A stretch of 64,000 bases of DNA, from NCBI GenBank assembly GCA_015143295.1, contig CM026554.1:57597301-57661300 (forward strand), written 5' to 3'. The translations under genes and the position numbers were made by a program. Positions 47,124 through 60,453 of the stretch are shown piece after piece. Position 1 is the stretch's first letter. Every line of letters starts with the position of its first letter. The notes beneath the pieces are model-generated. The model ran no database searches. It saw only the letters and a program-made list of their open reading frames with translations, and was not told where the DNA came from. Origin of the DNA: Tetracentron sinense. Lineage: Eukaryota > Streptophyta > Magnoliopsida > Trochodendrales > Trochodendraceae.

Positions 47124-47610
47124 GAAGAGACTGGTTTTCTTTGCTGGACGCATGCAGAATTCCCAAATTCGCCAGGAGCTGATAGCCACATGGGCAAATG
47201 ACACTTGCATGGACATATTCCCTGGGAATCTACCTTTCCCATATGAAGAAGGATTCAGGAGGAGCAAATACTGCCTCCACGTGAAGGGATACGAGGTTAA
47301 CACCGCACGGATCTCTGATGCGATACATTATGGGTGCATTCCTGTTATAGTTTCCAACCACTACGACCTTCCATTTGCCAATGTTTTGGACTGGAGCAAG
47401 TTCTCGGTGGTCATCAGCCATGCAGACATTTCCTTGCTGAAACAGATACTGTTGTCAATATCTAGGCAACTGTACCTTAGCATGTACCAGAATCTGTGCC
47501 AAGTCAGGAGACACTTCAAATGGCATGCAACTCCGAGAGGCTACGATTCCTTCCATATGACCGCTTACCAATTATGGGTGAGAAGAGGCATGCCTTCTTT
47601 ATCTTCTTGA
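47124..47610 (+). CDS. GT47/exostosin-family glycosyltransferase, exon 2
   Basis: Second and last exon. The first base completes the split Arg codon, then KRLVFFAGRMQNSQIRQELI, WANDTCMDIF, PYEEGFRRSKYCLHVKGYEV, NTARISDAIHYGCIPVIVSN, HYDLPFANVLDWSKFSVVIS and a tail with VRRHFKWHATPRGYDSFHM, YQLWVRRG, stop TGA at 47608-47610. These blocks are the C-terminal nucleotide-sugar-binding part of GT47 enzymes (RSKFCL, GYEV, GC.PVI, LPF..VLDW). The acceptor is TTGTAG at 47118-47123. The frame is fully open, so despite the huge intron the gene appears intact. Closest type from memory: Arabidopsis proteins annotated as probable glycosyltransferase At5g25310-like. Confidence 0.88.
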
Positions 47611-47974
47611 TACTCCCCAAAAAAAAGAAGGTTTTGAAGGTGTGCCATGTTAATGTAATAATCTGTTGACAAGTAAAAAAGGTGGGGAGGCCAAGGTCAG
47701 TGGGACAATGTTTTCCAACTTGATCGGGTATGCTATACACTCTTTAGGTTCACTAGTCAAGCAGCAATATTGCAGTGACAATGAACTGAAGTATGGATTC
47801 ATTCTGGATCCTCCTGAGTAGTTGGAGATTCTATGATAGTGGGAAATACTATCATTTTCGTTGAAATGAAATGTATCACGGGTTGTTGGACATAGTGCCC
47901 TCTTTGTACCTTTTCCCTGTATCACTACCACCTAATCAGGTTTGGGCGAATAATGATCAGCAACAGTGCTGACT
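47611..47974 (+). other. 3' flank of GT47 gene
   Basis: Contains the presumed 3' untranslated region. AATGTAATAAT near 47652 and AATGAAATG near 47862 are possible but weak poly(A) signals. No other gene. Confidence 0.4.
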
Positions 47975-48829
47975 GTTGTGCTGTTTTTTGGGTTGGGCTG
48001 CAAGGGCAGCCTGGCCCATTGACACCCTATTTACACCAGAAATGGGCGGCCTGAGTGAAATGGGTGAACCAGTCCAATGGGACTTGGACTGGTCCACAAG
48101 TCAAACCCATTATGCCATCAAAGACAGGTCTTTAAACAATGTTGAACCAAAATGCCAAAGGCCAATGATAAGACCTTTTTCCAGAACAACAAATGACCCA
48201 GCCCAAACACGTGCAAGACTTCAACATGAGAGATACGGGACATGTGGCATTTCGCGCCCACGTACGTTTAAAAAGAGGACACGTGGCTACGATTTTAAAC
48301 TATGAAAAGGGAGTAAACGAGGTAGTTATGCTAACTATAAGGGTGATCCCCACGACCATTTTTACTTTAGAAGGAGTGATCATCTCAAGGGCACATGATT
48401 GTAATCAAAGTTCTGCATCAAATTGGAGGGAACAGTTTCTGTAACCACCTTTGAAGTGTATAAAGCAACTACGGTGCCAAACAGAAAGCTCTCGCACAAT
48501 CAATCCAACACACAATATTGCTCCACAGCATCTTGCCCCACGACAACCCAATTCCTCCTCCTGGAGAGTCCTCACTTTTAGTCATTCCTCCTCCGGGAGA
48601 GTCTGTTTTATAGTCTTTGATAATCACCTCTTCTGGGAACCTACCTCGGCTTCGTTTTCCTCCTCCTTTGGGAGAGTCTGTTAGTCACTTTTGTCTTCGA
48701 CATCGACCACGGTGGGACTTTGTATTTGCCTCTGTGACCATAGTTATAATTCGGCGAACGACAAAAGATCGGTCCAGAAATTGTTCGCATTCAATACGGA
48801 ATAGTCACTTAAAAATTTGTTTAAAAATT
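47975..48829 (+). mobile_element. Possible LTR fragment next to satellite
   Basis: A TATA-like GTATAAAG (48459) is followed by three spaced copies of a CCTCCTCC...GGGAGAGTC word (near 48548, 48580 and 48655) and then TTCGGCGAACGACAAAAG (48752), which has the look of a Gypsy primer site just after an LTR end. No target-site duplication or partner LTR was found, and the sequence runs directly into the satellite. Low certainty. Confidence 0.35.
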
Positions 48830-51414
48830 CGGCAAAAAAAACGCAAGTTTTCTCTCATTTCTGGAGAGCGAATTGAGCAAACTATTTTTTGGAACTGTAG
48901 AGCTCATCAAGAGGTTCGAATGTATGGGTGGCAATAATTTTTTGGAGCTACGGTCGCCGCGCTACGTCCGACAAAAGTTTAGGTCCACGTTTCACCCGTT
49001 TTACTAGATTTGAACTCATTTTCATCGACAGAGATAAAAAGACTGTATCTTACATTTCTAGAATGCGATTTGTGCAAAATCTAAGCCTATGACATAGAGC
49101 TTTTCGATACCTTCGAAAGTATGGCTCGCAAGTAATTTTTCGAGTTATGGTCGCGGAGTTATCTCCATTATAAGTTAGGGTACTCATTTTCGTATTTTCG
49201 TCATCCGGAAAAAGAAATCATTTTTCCTCCCATTTCTGTTGAGTGAATTGAGCAAACTATTTCTTGGAACTGTAGAGCTCGTCAAGACATTCGAATATAT
49301 GGGCAGAAATAATTTTTTGGAGCTAAGGTCGCTGCGCTATGTCCGATGAAAGTTTAGGTCCGCGTTTCACCCGTTTCACTATATTTGAACTTATTTTCAT
49401 CGATGGAGATAGAAAGGCTATATCTTACATTTCTAGAATGCAATTTGTGCAAACTCTGAGCCTATGACGTAGAACTTTTCGATACCTTCGAAAGTATGGC
49501 TCGCAAGTAATTTTTCGAGTTACGGTCGCGGAGTTATCCCCGTTATAATTTAGGGTACTCCACTTCGTATTTTCGTCGTCTGGAAAAAGAAACCACTTTT
49601 TATCCCATTTCTGAAGAGCGAATTGAGCAAACTATTTTTTGGAACTGTAGAGCTCGTCAAGACGTTCGAATTTATGGGTGGCAATAATTTTTAGGAGCTA
49701 CGGTCGCCGTGCTACGTCCGACAAAAGTTTAGGTCCGCATTTCACCCGTTTTGCAATATTTGAACTCATTTTCGTTGACGGAGATAGAAAGGCTGTATCT
49801 TATATTTCCGAATGCGATTTGTGCAAACTTTGAGCCTATGACGTAGATCTTTTCGATACCTTCGAAAGTATGGCTCGCAAGTAATATTTCGAGTTACGGT
49901 CACAGAGTTATCCCTATCATAAGTTAGGGTACTCCTTTTCGTATTTTCGTCGTCCGAAAAAAGAAACAATTTTTTCTCACATTTTAGGAGAGCGAATTGA
50001 GAAAACTATTTGTTGGAACTGTAGATCTCGTCAAGACGTTCGAATGTATGGGTGGAAATAATTTTTTGGAGCTAGGGTCGCCGCGCTACATCCGACGAAA
50101 TTTAGGTCCGCGTTTCACCCGTATTTGAACCCAATTTCGTCGATGGAGATAGAAAGACTATATCTTACGTTTTCGGAATGTGATTCGTGCAAAATTTGAG
50201 CCTATGATGTAGAGCTTTTCGATACCTTCGAAAGTATGGCTCGCAAGTAATTTTTTGAGTTATGGTCGCGGAGTTATCCCTGTTATAAGTTAGGGTACTC
50301 CACTTCGTATTTTCGACGTCCGGAAAAAGAAACCACTTTTTATCCCATTTCAGGAGAGCGATTTGAGCAAAATATTTTTTGGAATTGTAGAGCTCGTTAA
50401 GACGTTCGAATGCATGGGTGGCAATAAACTTTTTGGAGATACGGTCGCTGCGCTACGTCCGACAAAAGTTTAGGTCCGCGTATCACCAGTTTTGCTATAT
50501 TTGAACTCATTTTCGTCGACGGAGATAGAAAGGCTGTATCTTACATTTCCGGAATGCGATTTGTGCAAACTCTGAGCCTATGATGTAGAGCTTTTCAATA
50601 CCTTCGAAAGTATGGCTCACAAGTAATATTTTGAGTTACAGTCGCAGAGTTATTCCAGTTATAAGTTAGGGTACTCCTTTTCGTATTTTCGTTGTCCGAA
50701 AATAGAAATCGCCTTTTCTCCCATTTTTGGAGAGTGAATTGAGCAAAATATTTTTTGGATTGTAGAGCTCGTCAAGACATTCAAATGTATAGGTGGCAAT
50801 AATTTTTTGAAGCTACGGTTATCGCGCTACATCCGACGAAAGTTTAGGTCTGCGTTTCACCTGTTTCGCTAGATTTGAACTCATTTTCGTCGACGGAGAT
50901 AAAAATGTTGTATCTTACATTTCCGGAATGCGATTTTTGCAAAATCTGAGCCTATGATGTAGAAATTTTCAATACCTTTGAAAGTATGGCTCCCAAGTAA
51001 TATTTCAAGTTACGGTCACGGAGTTGTGCCTGTTATAATTTAGGGTACTCCTTTTCGTATTCTCGTCGTCCGGAAAAAGAAACCACTTTTTCTCCCATTT
51101 CCGTTGAGTGAATTGAGAAAAATATTTTTTGGAACTGTAGAGATCATCACGATGTTCGAATGTATGGGTAGCAATAATTTTTTGGAGCTACGTTCGCCGC
51201 GCAACGTCCGACGAAAGTTTTGGTCCGCGTTTCACCCGTTTTGCTGGATTTGAACTCATCTTCGTCGTCGGAGATAGAAGGGCTGTATTTTACATTTCTG
51301 TAATGCGATTTGTGAAAAATCTGAGTCTATCACGTAGATCTTTTCGATACCTTCAAAAGTATGGCTCGCAAGTAATTTTTCGAGTTACGGTCGCGGAGTT
51401 ATCCCCGTTATAAG

Positions 51415-51735
51415 TTAGGGTACTCCTTTTCGTATTTTCGTTGTCTAGAAAAAGAAATCACTTTTTATCCCATTTCTGAAGAGCGAATTGAGCAAACTAT
51501 TTTTTGGAACTGTAGAGCTCGTCAAGACATTCAAATGTATGGGTGACAAAAGTTTTTTGAAGCTACGGTCACCGCGCTATGTCCGACGAAAGTTTAGGTT
51601 CGTGTTTCACCCGTTTCGCTAGATTTGATCGCATTTTCATCGGTGGAGATATAAAGGCTGTATCTTACATTTATGGAATGATATTTTTACAAACTCTGAG
51701 CCTATGACGTAGAGCTTTTCGATACCTGTTATAAG
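51415..51735. repeat. Deletion variant of satellite unit (321 bp)
   Basis: Lacks about 54 bp between CTTTTCGATACC and CGTTATAAG in the second half-unit. The same deletion occurs at 53234-53554, 54678-55000 and 59198-59518. All four also carry ATGATATTT.TACAAA where standard units usually have GCGATTTGTGCAAA. Confidence 0.85.
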
Positions 51736-54700
51736 TTAGGGAACTCCTTTTCGTATTTTCGTCGTCCTGAAAATGAAACCACTTTTTCTCAAATTTCTGG
51801 AGAGCGAATTGAGCGAACTATTTTTGGAAACTGTAGAGCTCATCAAGACATTCGAATGTATGGGTGACAGTAATTTTTTGAAGCTACGGTCACCTCGCTA
51901 CGTCCGACAAAATTCTAGTTCAGCGTTTTACCCGTTTCGCTAGATTTAAACTCATTTTCGTCGACAGAGATAAATAGGTTGTATCTTACATTTCTAAAAT
52001 GCTATTTGTGCAAAATCTGAGCCTATGACGTAAATCTTTTCGATACCTTCGAAAGTATGGCTTGCAGGTAATATTTCGAGTTACGGTCATGGAGTTATCC
52101 CCGTTATAGGTTCGGGTACTCCTTTTCGTATTTTTGACGTCCGGAAAAAGAAATCACTTTTTCTCACATTTCTGGAGAGCGAATTGAGCAAACTATTTTT
52201 TGGAATAGTAGAGTTCGTCAAGACGTTCAAATGTATGTTTGGCAATAATTTTTTGGAGCTACGGTCGCCGCGCTACGTCCGACGAAAGTTTAGGTCCGTG
52301 TTTCACCCGTTTTGCTGGATTTGAACTCATCTTCGTCGTTGGAGATAGAAGGGCTGTATCTTACATTTCCGGAATGCAATTTGGGAAAAATTTGAGTCTA
52401 TCACGTAGATCATTTTGATACCTTCAAAAGTATGGCTCGCAAGTAATATTTTGAGTTACGGTCGCGGAGTTATCCCCGTTATAAGTTAGGGTACTCCTAC
52501 TCGTATTTTCATCGTCTAGAAAACAAAACCACTTTTTATCCCGTTTCTGAAGATTGAATTGAGCAAACCATTTTTTGGAACTGTAGAGCTCATCAAGATG
52601 TTTGAATGTATAGGTGGCTATAATTTTTAGGAGCTACGGTCGCCGCGCTACGTTCGACAAAATTTTAGGTCTGTGTTTCACCCGTTTTGCAATATTTGAA
52701 CTCATTTTCGTTGACGGAGATAGAAAGGCTGTGTCTTAAATTTCTGGACTGTGATTTGTGCAAAATTTGAGCCTATGACGTAGATCTTTTCGTTACCTTC
52801 GAAAGTATGGCTCGCAAGTAAAATTTCGAGTTACGGTCATGGAGTTATCCCCGTTATAAGTTAGGGTACTCCTTTTCGTATTTTTATCATCCCGGAATTG
52901 AAACCACTTTTTCGCACATTTCTGGGGAGCGAATTGAGTAAACTATGTTTTGGAACTATAGAGCTCGTCAAGAAGTTTGAATGTATGGGTGTCATTAATT
53001 TTTGTAGATACGGTCGCCGCGCTATGTCTGACGAAAATTTAGGTTCGTGTTTCACCTGTTTCGCTAGATTTGATCGCATTTTCGTCGACGGAGATAAAAA
53101 AGCTGTATCTTACATTTTGGAATGCAATTTATGCAAATTTTGAGCCTATCACGTAGAGTTTTTCGATACCTTCGAAAGTATGGCTGACAAGTAATTTTTT
53201 GAGTTACGGTCGAGGAGTTATCCCCGATATAAGTTAGGGTACTCCTTTTCGTATTTTCGTCATCCGGAAAAAGAAACCTCTTTTTCTCACATTTCTGGGG
53301 AGCGATTTGAGCAAACTATTTTTTGGAACTGTAGAGCTCGTCAAGACATTCGAATTTATGGGTGACAAAATTTTTTTGGAGCTACGGTCGCCGCGCTACG
53401 TCCGACGAAAGTTTAGGTTTGTGTTTCACCCGTTTCGCTAGATTTGATCGCATTTTCGTCGACAGAGATATAAAGGCTGTATCTTACATTTCCAGAATGA
53501 TATTTGTACAAACTCTGAGCCTATGACGTAGAGCTTTTCGATACCCGTTATAAGTTAGGGTACTCGTTTTCGTATTTTCGATGTCCGGAAAAAGAAACCA
53601 CTTTGTCTCACATTTCTGGGGAGCGATTTGAGCAAATTATTTCTTGGAACTATAGAGCTCGTCAAGACATTTGAATGTATGAGTGGCAATAATTTTTTGG
53701 AGCTACGGTCGCCAGGCTACGTCCGATGAAAGTGTAGGTCTGCATTTCACCCGTTTCGCTAGATTTGAACACATTTTCGTCGACAGAGATAAAAAGGTTG
53801 TATCTTACATTTTCGGAATGTGATTTGTGCAAACTCTGAGCCTATGTCGTAGAGTTTTTTGATACCTATGAATGTACGGCTCGCAAGTAATATTTCGAGT
53901 TACGTTCGTGGAGTTATGCCTGTTATAAGTGAAGGTATTCCTTTTCGTATTTTCGACGTCCGGAAAGGAAACCACTTTTTCTCACATTTCTTTTGAGCGA
54001 TTTGAGCAAACTATTTTTTGGAACTATAGAGCTCATCAAGACGTTTGAATGCATGGGTGGCAGTAATTTTTTGGAGCTACGGTCGCCGCACTACGTCCGA
54101 CGAAATTTTAGGTCCGCGTTTTACCAGTTTCGTTTGATTTTAACTCATTTTCATTGATGGAGATAAATAGGTTGTATCTTATATTTCTGAAATGCAATTT
54201 GTGCAAACTCTTAGCATATGACGTAGAGCTTTTCGGCACCTTCGAAAGTATGGCTCGCAAGTAATATTTCGAGTTACGGTCGCGGAGTTATCCCCGTGAT
54301 AAGTTAGGGTACTCCTTTTCGTATTTTCGACCTCTAGAAAAGGAAACCACTTTTTCTCAAATTTCTGGGTAGCAAATAGGGCGAAGTATTTTTGGGAAAT
54401 GTAGAGCTTGTCAAGACGTTCGAATGTACAGGTGGCAGTAATTTTTTGGAGCTACGGTCGCCGCGCTATGTCCGAAGAAATTTAGGTCCGCGTTTCACCC
54501 ATTATGTTGGATTTGAACTCATCTTCGTCGTCGGAGATAGAAAGGTTGTACCTTACGTTTCCGGAATGTGATTCGTGTAAACTCTGAACCTAAGCCGTAG
54601 AGATTTTCGATACCTTCGAAAGTAAGCCTCGCAAGTAATTTTTTGAGTTATGGTCGCAGAGTTATCCCTGTTATATGTTAGGGTACTCCTCTTTGTATTT

Positions 54701-57700
54701 TCGACGTTCGGAAAAATAAAACCACGTTTTATCCCATTTCTGGAGAGTGATTTGGGTAAAATATTTTTTGGAACTGTAGAGCTCGTTAAGACGTTCGAAT
54801 GCATGGGTGGCAATAAATTTTTTGGAGATACGGTTGCCGCGCTATGTCTGACGAAAGTTTAGGTCCGCGTTTCACCTGTTTTGCTAGATTTGAACGCATT
54901 TTCGACAAGGGAGATAAAAAGGTTGAATCTTACATTTTTGGAATGATATTTGTACAAACTCTTGGCCTATGACGTAGAGCTTTTCGATACCCGTTATAAG
55001 TCAGGGTACTCCTTTTCGTATTTTCGTTGTCCCGAAAATGAAACCACTTTTTCTCACAATTCTGGAGAGCGAATTGAGCGAACTATTTTTGGGAACTGTA
55101 GAGCTCGTCAAGACTTTTGAATGTATGGGTGGTAGTAATTTTTTGGAGCCACAGTCACCGCGCTACGTCCGACGAAATTTTAGGTCCGTGTTTCACCCGT
55201 TTCGCTAGATTTTAAGTCATTTTCGTCGACGGAGATGAATAGGTTGTATCTTACATTTTCGAAATGCAATTTGTGGAAACTCTGAGCCTATAACGTAGAG
55301 ATTTTCGATAGCTTTGAAAGTATGGCTCGCAAATAATATTTCGAGTTACGGTCGCAGAGTTATCCCGTTATAAGTTAGGGTATCCTTTTCGTATTTTTGA
55401 CGTATGGAAAAAGAAACGACTTTTTCTCACATTTCTAGAGAGCGAATTGAGCAAACAATTTTTGGGAATTGTAGAGCTCGTCAGGACATTCGAATGTATG
55501 GGTGGCAGTAATTGTTTGGAGCTATGGTCGCTACGCTTCATCCGACGAAATTTTAGGTCCGCGTTTCACCAGTTTCGCTAGATTTTAACTCATTTTCGTC
55601 GACGGAGATAAATTGGTTGTATCTTAAATTTCCGAAATGCGATTTGTGTAAACTCTGAACCTATCACGTAGAGCTTTCCGATACCTTCAAAAGTATGGAT
55701 CGCAAGTAATATTTCGGGTTACGGGCGCGGACATATCCCCGTTATAAGTTAGGGTAATCCTTTTCGTATTTTCGTTGTCCGGAAAAAGAAACCACTTTTT
55801 CTCACATTTCTGGGGAGCGAATTGAGCAAACTATTTTTTGGAATTATAGAGCTCATCAAGACGTTCGAATGTATAGGTGGCATTAATTTTTTGGAGCTAC
55901 GGTCGCCGCGCTAGATCCAACAAAAGTTTAGGTCCGTGTTTCACCCGTCTCGCTAGATTTGATCGTATTTTCGTTGACGGAGATAAGAAGGCTGTATTCT
56001 ACATTTCCTGAATGATATTTTTGCAAACTTTGAGCCTATAACGTAGAGCTTTTCGATACATTCGAAAGTATGGCTCGCAAGTAATATTTCGAGTTACGGT
56101 CGCAGAGTTATCTCTGTTATAAGTTGGGGTACTCCTTTTTGTATTTTCATTCCCCCGAAAAAGAAGCCATTTTACTCACATTTCTGGGGAGCGAATTGAC
56201 CAAAATATTTTTTGGAATTGTAGAGCTCGTCAAGATGTTCGAATGTATGGGTGGCAATAATTTTTTGGAGCTACACTTGCCGTGCTATGTCCGACGAAAG
56301 TTTAGGTCCGCGTTTCACCCGTTTCGCTAGATTTGAACGCATTTTCGACGACGGAGATAAAAAGGTTGTATCTTACATTTCTGGAATGATATTTGTACAA
56401 AATTTGGGCCTATGACGTAGAGCTTTTCGATACCTTCAAAAGTATGGATCGCAAGTAATATTTCGAGTTACGGTCACGGAGTTATCCCCGTTATAAGTTG
56501 GGGTACTCCTTTTTGTATTTTCATCATCCCCTAAAAGAAACCACTATACTCAATTTCTGTGGAGCCAATTGAGAAAACTATTTTTTGGAACTGTAGAGCT
56601 CGTCAAGACTTTCGAATGTATGGGTGGCATTAATTTTTGGAGCAACGGTCGCCGTACTACCTCCGACGAAAGTTTAGGTTAGTGTTTCACCAGTTTCGCT
56701 AGATTTGATCGCATTTTCGTTGACGGAGATGAATAGGTTGTATCTTACATTTCTGAAATGCGATTTGTGCAAACTCTGAACCTATGATGTAGAGCTTTTT
56801 GATACCTTCTAAAGTATGGCTCACAAATAATATTTCGAGTTACGGTCGCGGAGTTATCCCGGTTATAAGTGAGGGTACTTCTTTTCGTATTTTTGACGTC
56901 TGGAAAAAGAAACCACTTTTTCTCACATTTCTAGAGAGCGAATTGAGTGAACAATTTTTGGGAACTGTAGAGCTCATCAAGACGTTCGATTGTATGGGTG
57001 GCAGTAATTTTTTGAAGCTACGGTCGCTGTGCGACGTCTGACGAAATTTTAGGTCTGTGTTTCACCCGTTTCGCTAGATTTTCACTCATTTTCGTCAACG
57101 GAGATAAATAGGTTGTATCTTACATTTCCGAAATGCGATTTGTGCTAACTATGAACCTATTACGTAGAGCTTTTTGAAACCTTCCAAAGTATGGCTCGCA
57201 TGTAATATTTCGAGTTACCATCGTGGACTTATCCCCGTTATAAGTTAGGGTACTCCTTTTCGTATTTTCGTTGTCCGGAAAAAGAAACCACTTTTTCTCA
57301 CATTTCTGTGGAGCGAATTGAGCAAACTATTTTTTGGAACTGTAGAGCTCATCAAGACGTTCAAATATATAGGTGGCATTAATTTTTTGGAGGTACGGTC
57401 GCTGCGCTAGATCCAACGAAAGTTTAGGTTCGTGTTTCACCTGTCTCGCTAGATTTAATCGCATTTTCGTTGATAGAGATAAAAAGGTTGTATCTTACAT
57501 TTCCGGAATGATATTTGTGCAAACTCTAAGCCTATAACGTAGAGATTTTCGATACCTAGGAAAGTATGGCTTGCAAGTAATATTTTGAGTTACGGTCGCG
57601 GAGTTATCCCCGTTATAAGTTGGGATACTCCTTTTCGTATTTTCATCATCCCGAACAGGAAACCACTTTACTCACATTTCTGTGGAGCAAATTGAGCAAA

Positions 57701-58739
57701 CTATTTTCTGGAACTATAGAGCTTGTCAAGATGTTCGAATGTATAGGTGGCAATAATTTTTTGGAGCTACGGTCGCCATGCAACGTCCGATGAAAATTTA
57801 GGTCCGCGTTTCACCCATTTCACTAGATTTGAACTCATTTTCGTCGACAGAGATAAATAGGTTCTATCTTACATTTCCGGAATGCGATTTGCGCAAACTC
57901 TAAGCCTATATCGTAGATTTTTTTGATACCTATGAATGTATGGCTCGTAAGTAATATTTCGAGTTTCGGTCGTGGAGTTATGCCCATTATAAGTTAGGGT
58001 ACTCCTTTTCATATTTTCGACGTCCGGAAAAAGAAACCACTTTATCTCACATTTCTAGGGAGTGATTCGAGCAAACTATTTTTGAAACTGTAGAGCTCGT
58101 CAAGACGTTCGAATGTATGGGTGGCAATAATTTTTTGGAGCTACGGTCACCGCGCTACGTCCGACGAAAGTTTAGGTCCGCATTTCACCTGTTTCGCTAG
58201 ATTTAAACTCATTTTTGTCGACGGAGATAAAAAGGTTGTATCTTACATTTTTGTAATGCAATTTGTGCAAAATCTTAGCTTATAACGTAGATTTTTTTGA
58301 TATCTATGAATGTAAGGCTCGCAAGTCATATTTCGAGTTACGGTCGGGGAGTTATGCCCGTTATAAGATAGGGTACTCTTTTTCGTATTTTCGACGTCCG
58401 GAAAAAGAAACCACTTTTTCTCACATTTCTAGGGAGCGATTCAACCAAACTATTTTTGAAAGTGTAGAGCTCATCAAGACGTTCGAATGTATGGGTGGCA
58501 ATAATTTTTTGGAGCTACGGTCGCCGCGCTACGTCCGATGAAAGTTTAGGTCCACGTCTCACCCGTTTCGCTAGATTTGAACTCATTTTGTCGACGGAGA
58601 TAAAAAGGTTGTATCTTACATTTCTGAAAATGATTTGTACAAAATCTGAGCCTATAATGTAGATTTTTTTGATACCTACGAATGTATGGCTCGCAAGTAA
58701 TATTTCGAGTTACGGTTGTGGAGTTATGCCCGGTATAAG

Positions 58740-59197
58740 TTAGGTTACTCCTTTTCGTATTTTCGACGTCCGGAAAAAGAAACCTCTTTTTCTCACATTT
58801 TTGGGGAGCGATTTGAGGAAACTATTTTTTGGAAGTGTAGAGCTCGTCATGTCGTTCGAATGTACGGGTGACAATAATTTTTTGGAGGAACGGTCGCCAC
58901 GCTACGTCCGACGAAAGTTTAGGTCCGTGTTGCACCCGTTTCACTGGATTTGAACTCATTTTTGATGACGGAGATAAAAAGGTGGTATCATAATGAAAGT
59001 TTAGGTCCGTGTTTTACCCGGTTCACAAGATTTGAACTCATTTTTGTCGACGGAGATAAAAAGGTTGTATCTTACATTTCTAGAATGCGATTTATGAAAA
59101 ATTTGAGCCTATAACGTATATTTTTTTTGATACATATGAATGTTTGGCTCGCAAGTAATATTTCGAGTTACGGTCGTGGAGTTTTGCCCATTATAAG
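58740..59197. repeat. Satellite unit with internal 83-bp duplication
   Basis: A segment from GAAAGTTTAGGTCCGTGTT to GATAAAAAGGT.GTATC occurs twice in tandem (about 58912-58993 and 58994-59076), lengthening the unit to 458 bp. Confidence 0.8.
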
Positions 59198-60321
59198 TTA
59201 GGGTACTCCTTTTCGTATTTTCGACGTCCAGAAAAAGAAACCTTTTTTTCTCACATTTTTGGGGAGCGTTTTGAGCAAACAATTTTTTGGAAGTGTAGAG
59301 GACGTCATATTGTTCGAATGTAGGGGTAGCAATAATTTTTTGGAGCTATGGTCGCCGCGCTACGTCCGACAAAAGTTTAGGTCCGCTTTTCACCCGTTTC
59401 GCTGGATTTGAACGCATTTTCGACGACGGAGATAAAAAGGTTGTATCTTACATTTCTGGAATGATATTTGTACAAACTCTAAGCCTATGATGTAGAGCTT
59501 TTCGATACCCGTTATAAGTTAGGGTACTCCTTTTCGTATTTTCGTTGTCCCGAAAATGAAATCACTTTTTTTCACGTTTCTGGAGAGCGAATTGCGCGAA
59601 CTATTTTTGGGATCTGTAGAGCTCGTTAAGGCTTTTGAATGTATGGGAGGCAGTAATTATTTGGAGCTACAGATGCCGTGATACGTCTGACAAAATTTTA
59701 GGTTCGTGTTTCAACCGTTTCGCTAGATTTTAATTCATTTTCGTTGACGGAGATGAATAGGTTGTATCTTACATTTCCGAAATGCGATTTGTGCAAACTC
59801 GGAGCCTATGACGTAGAGCTTTTCGATACCTTCGAAAGTATATCTTGCAAATAGAATTTTGAGTTATGGTCGCGGAGTTATCCCCGTTATAAGTTAGGGT
59901 ACTCCGTTTCGTATTTTTGACGTCTGGAAAAAAAAAACCACTTGTCCTCACATTTTAGAGAGTGAATTGAGCGATCAATTTTTAGGAACTGTAGAGCTTG
60001 TCAAGACGTTCAGATGTATGGGTGGCAGTAATTTTCTGTCGCGACCCAAAATACCCCCTGGGAGTTAGGGATACTTTGGCTCGTGATGTGCCATATCCGA
60101 TACCAAACCATCCTGTAATAACATCCAAGTCATGACAAACATAATCATGAATAAGGCGGAAGCTTAAACCAATGTGCGGAAGCGTAATCCAAAAATTTCT
60201 TTTCTATACATGCTGTGTATTCCAAGTTTGTACATACATCACAAAAGTAAAGGTGGACATGCCCACCTATCAAAATACAAAATGATAATACTCTCTCTCT
60301 CTCTCTCTCTATGTAATCACT

Positions 60322-60453
60322 CTAAAAGGGCCAGTGGTCTAAGTCATTTGCCTCCTCCTGAGGCTCTACATATGGCTCCTCCTCGCCATAATCCTCCTCT
60401 ATCCAGGGCCCCTGATCACAGATGTCAAATGGAGTCCGTGTACCTGCCGACAT
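60322..60453 (-). CDS. Small conserved ORF inside solo LTR (43 aa)
   Basis: The minus-strand frame starts MSAGTRTPFDICDQGPWIEE at 60453 and ends DLDHWPF with a stop at 60322-60324. It can be extended upstream in frame to 60522, but similarity to the copy at 2166-2297 begins at the MSAG methionine. Strongly acidic. The length (43 residues) is the same in both copies although internal gaps differ. No known domain recognised. Confidence 0.4.
   Translation of the reverse strand: MSAGTRTPFDICDQGPWIEEDYGEEEPYVEPQEEANDLDHWPF

Larger units (their letters stand above)
48830..60036. repeat. Satellite array, about 375-bp dimeric unit
   Basis: Using TTAGGGTACTCC as phase marker, units start at 49175, 49550, 49924, 50290, 50666, 51040, 51415, 51736, 52111, 52486, 52861, 53234, 53555, 53930, 54304, 54678, 55001, 55375, 55749, 56124, 56498, 56870, 57245, 57620, 57994, 58368, 58740, 59198, 59519 and 59894. 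Most steps are 372-376 bp; four are 321-323 and one is 458. Each unit consists of two diverged halves: ACATTTCTGGAGAGCGAATT / GGAGCTACGGTCGCCGCG against ACATTTCCGGAATGCGATTT / CGAGTTACGGTCGCGGAG. Short frames arise in it (up to about 92 codons) but no conserved long frame, so it is non-coding. Confidence 0.93.
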
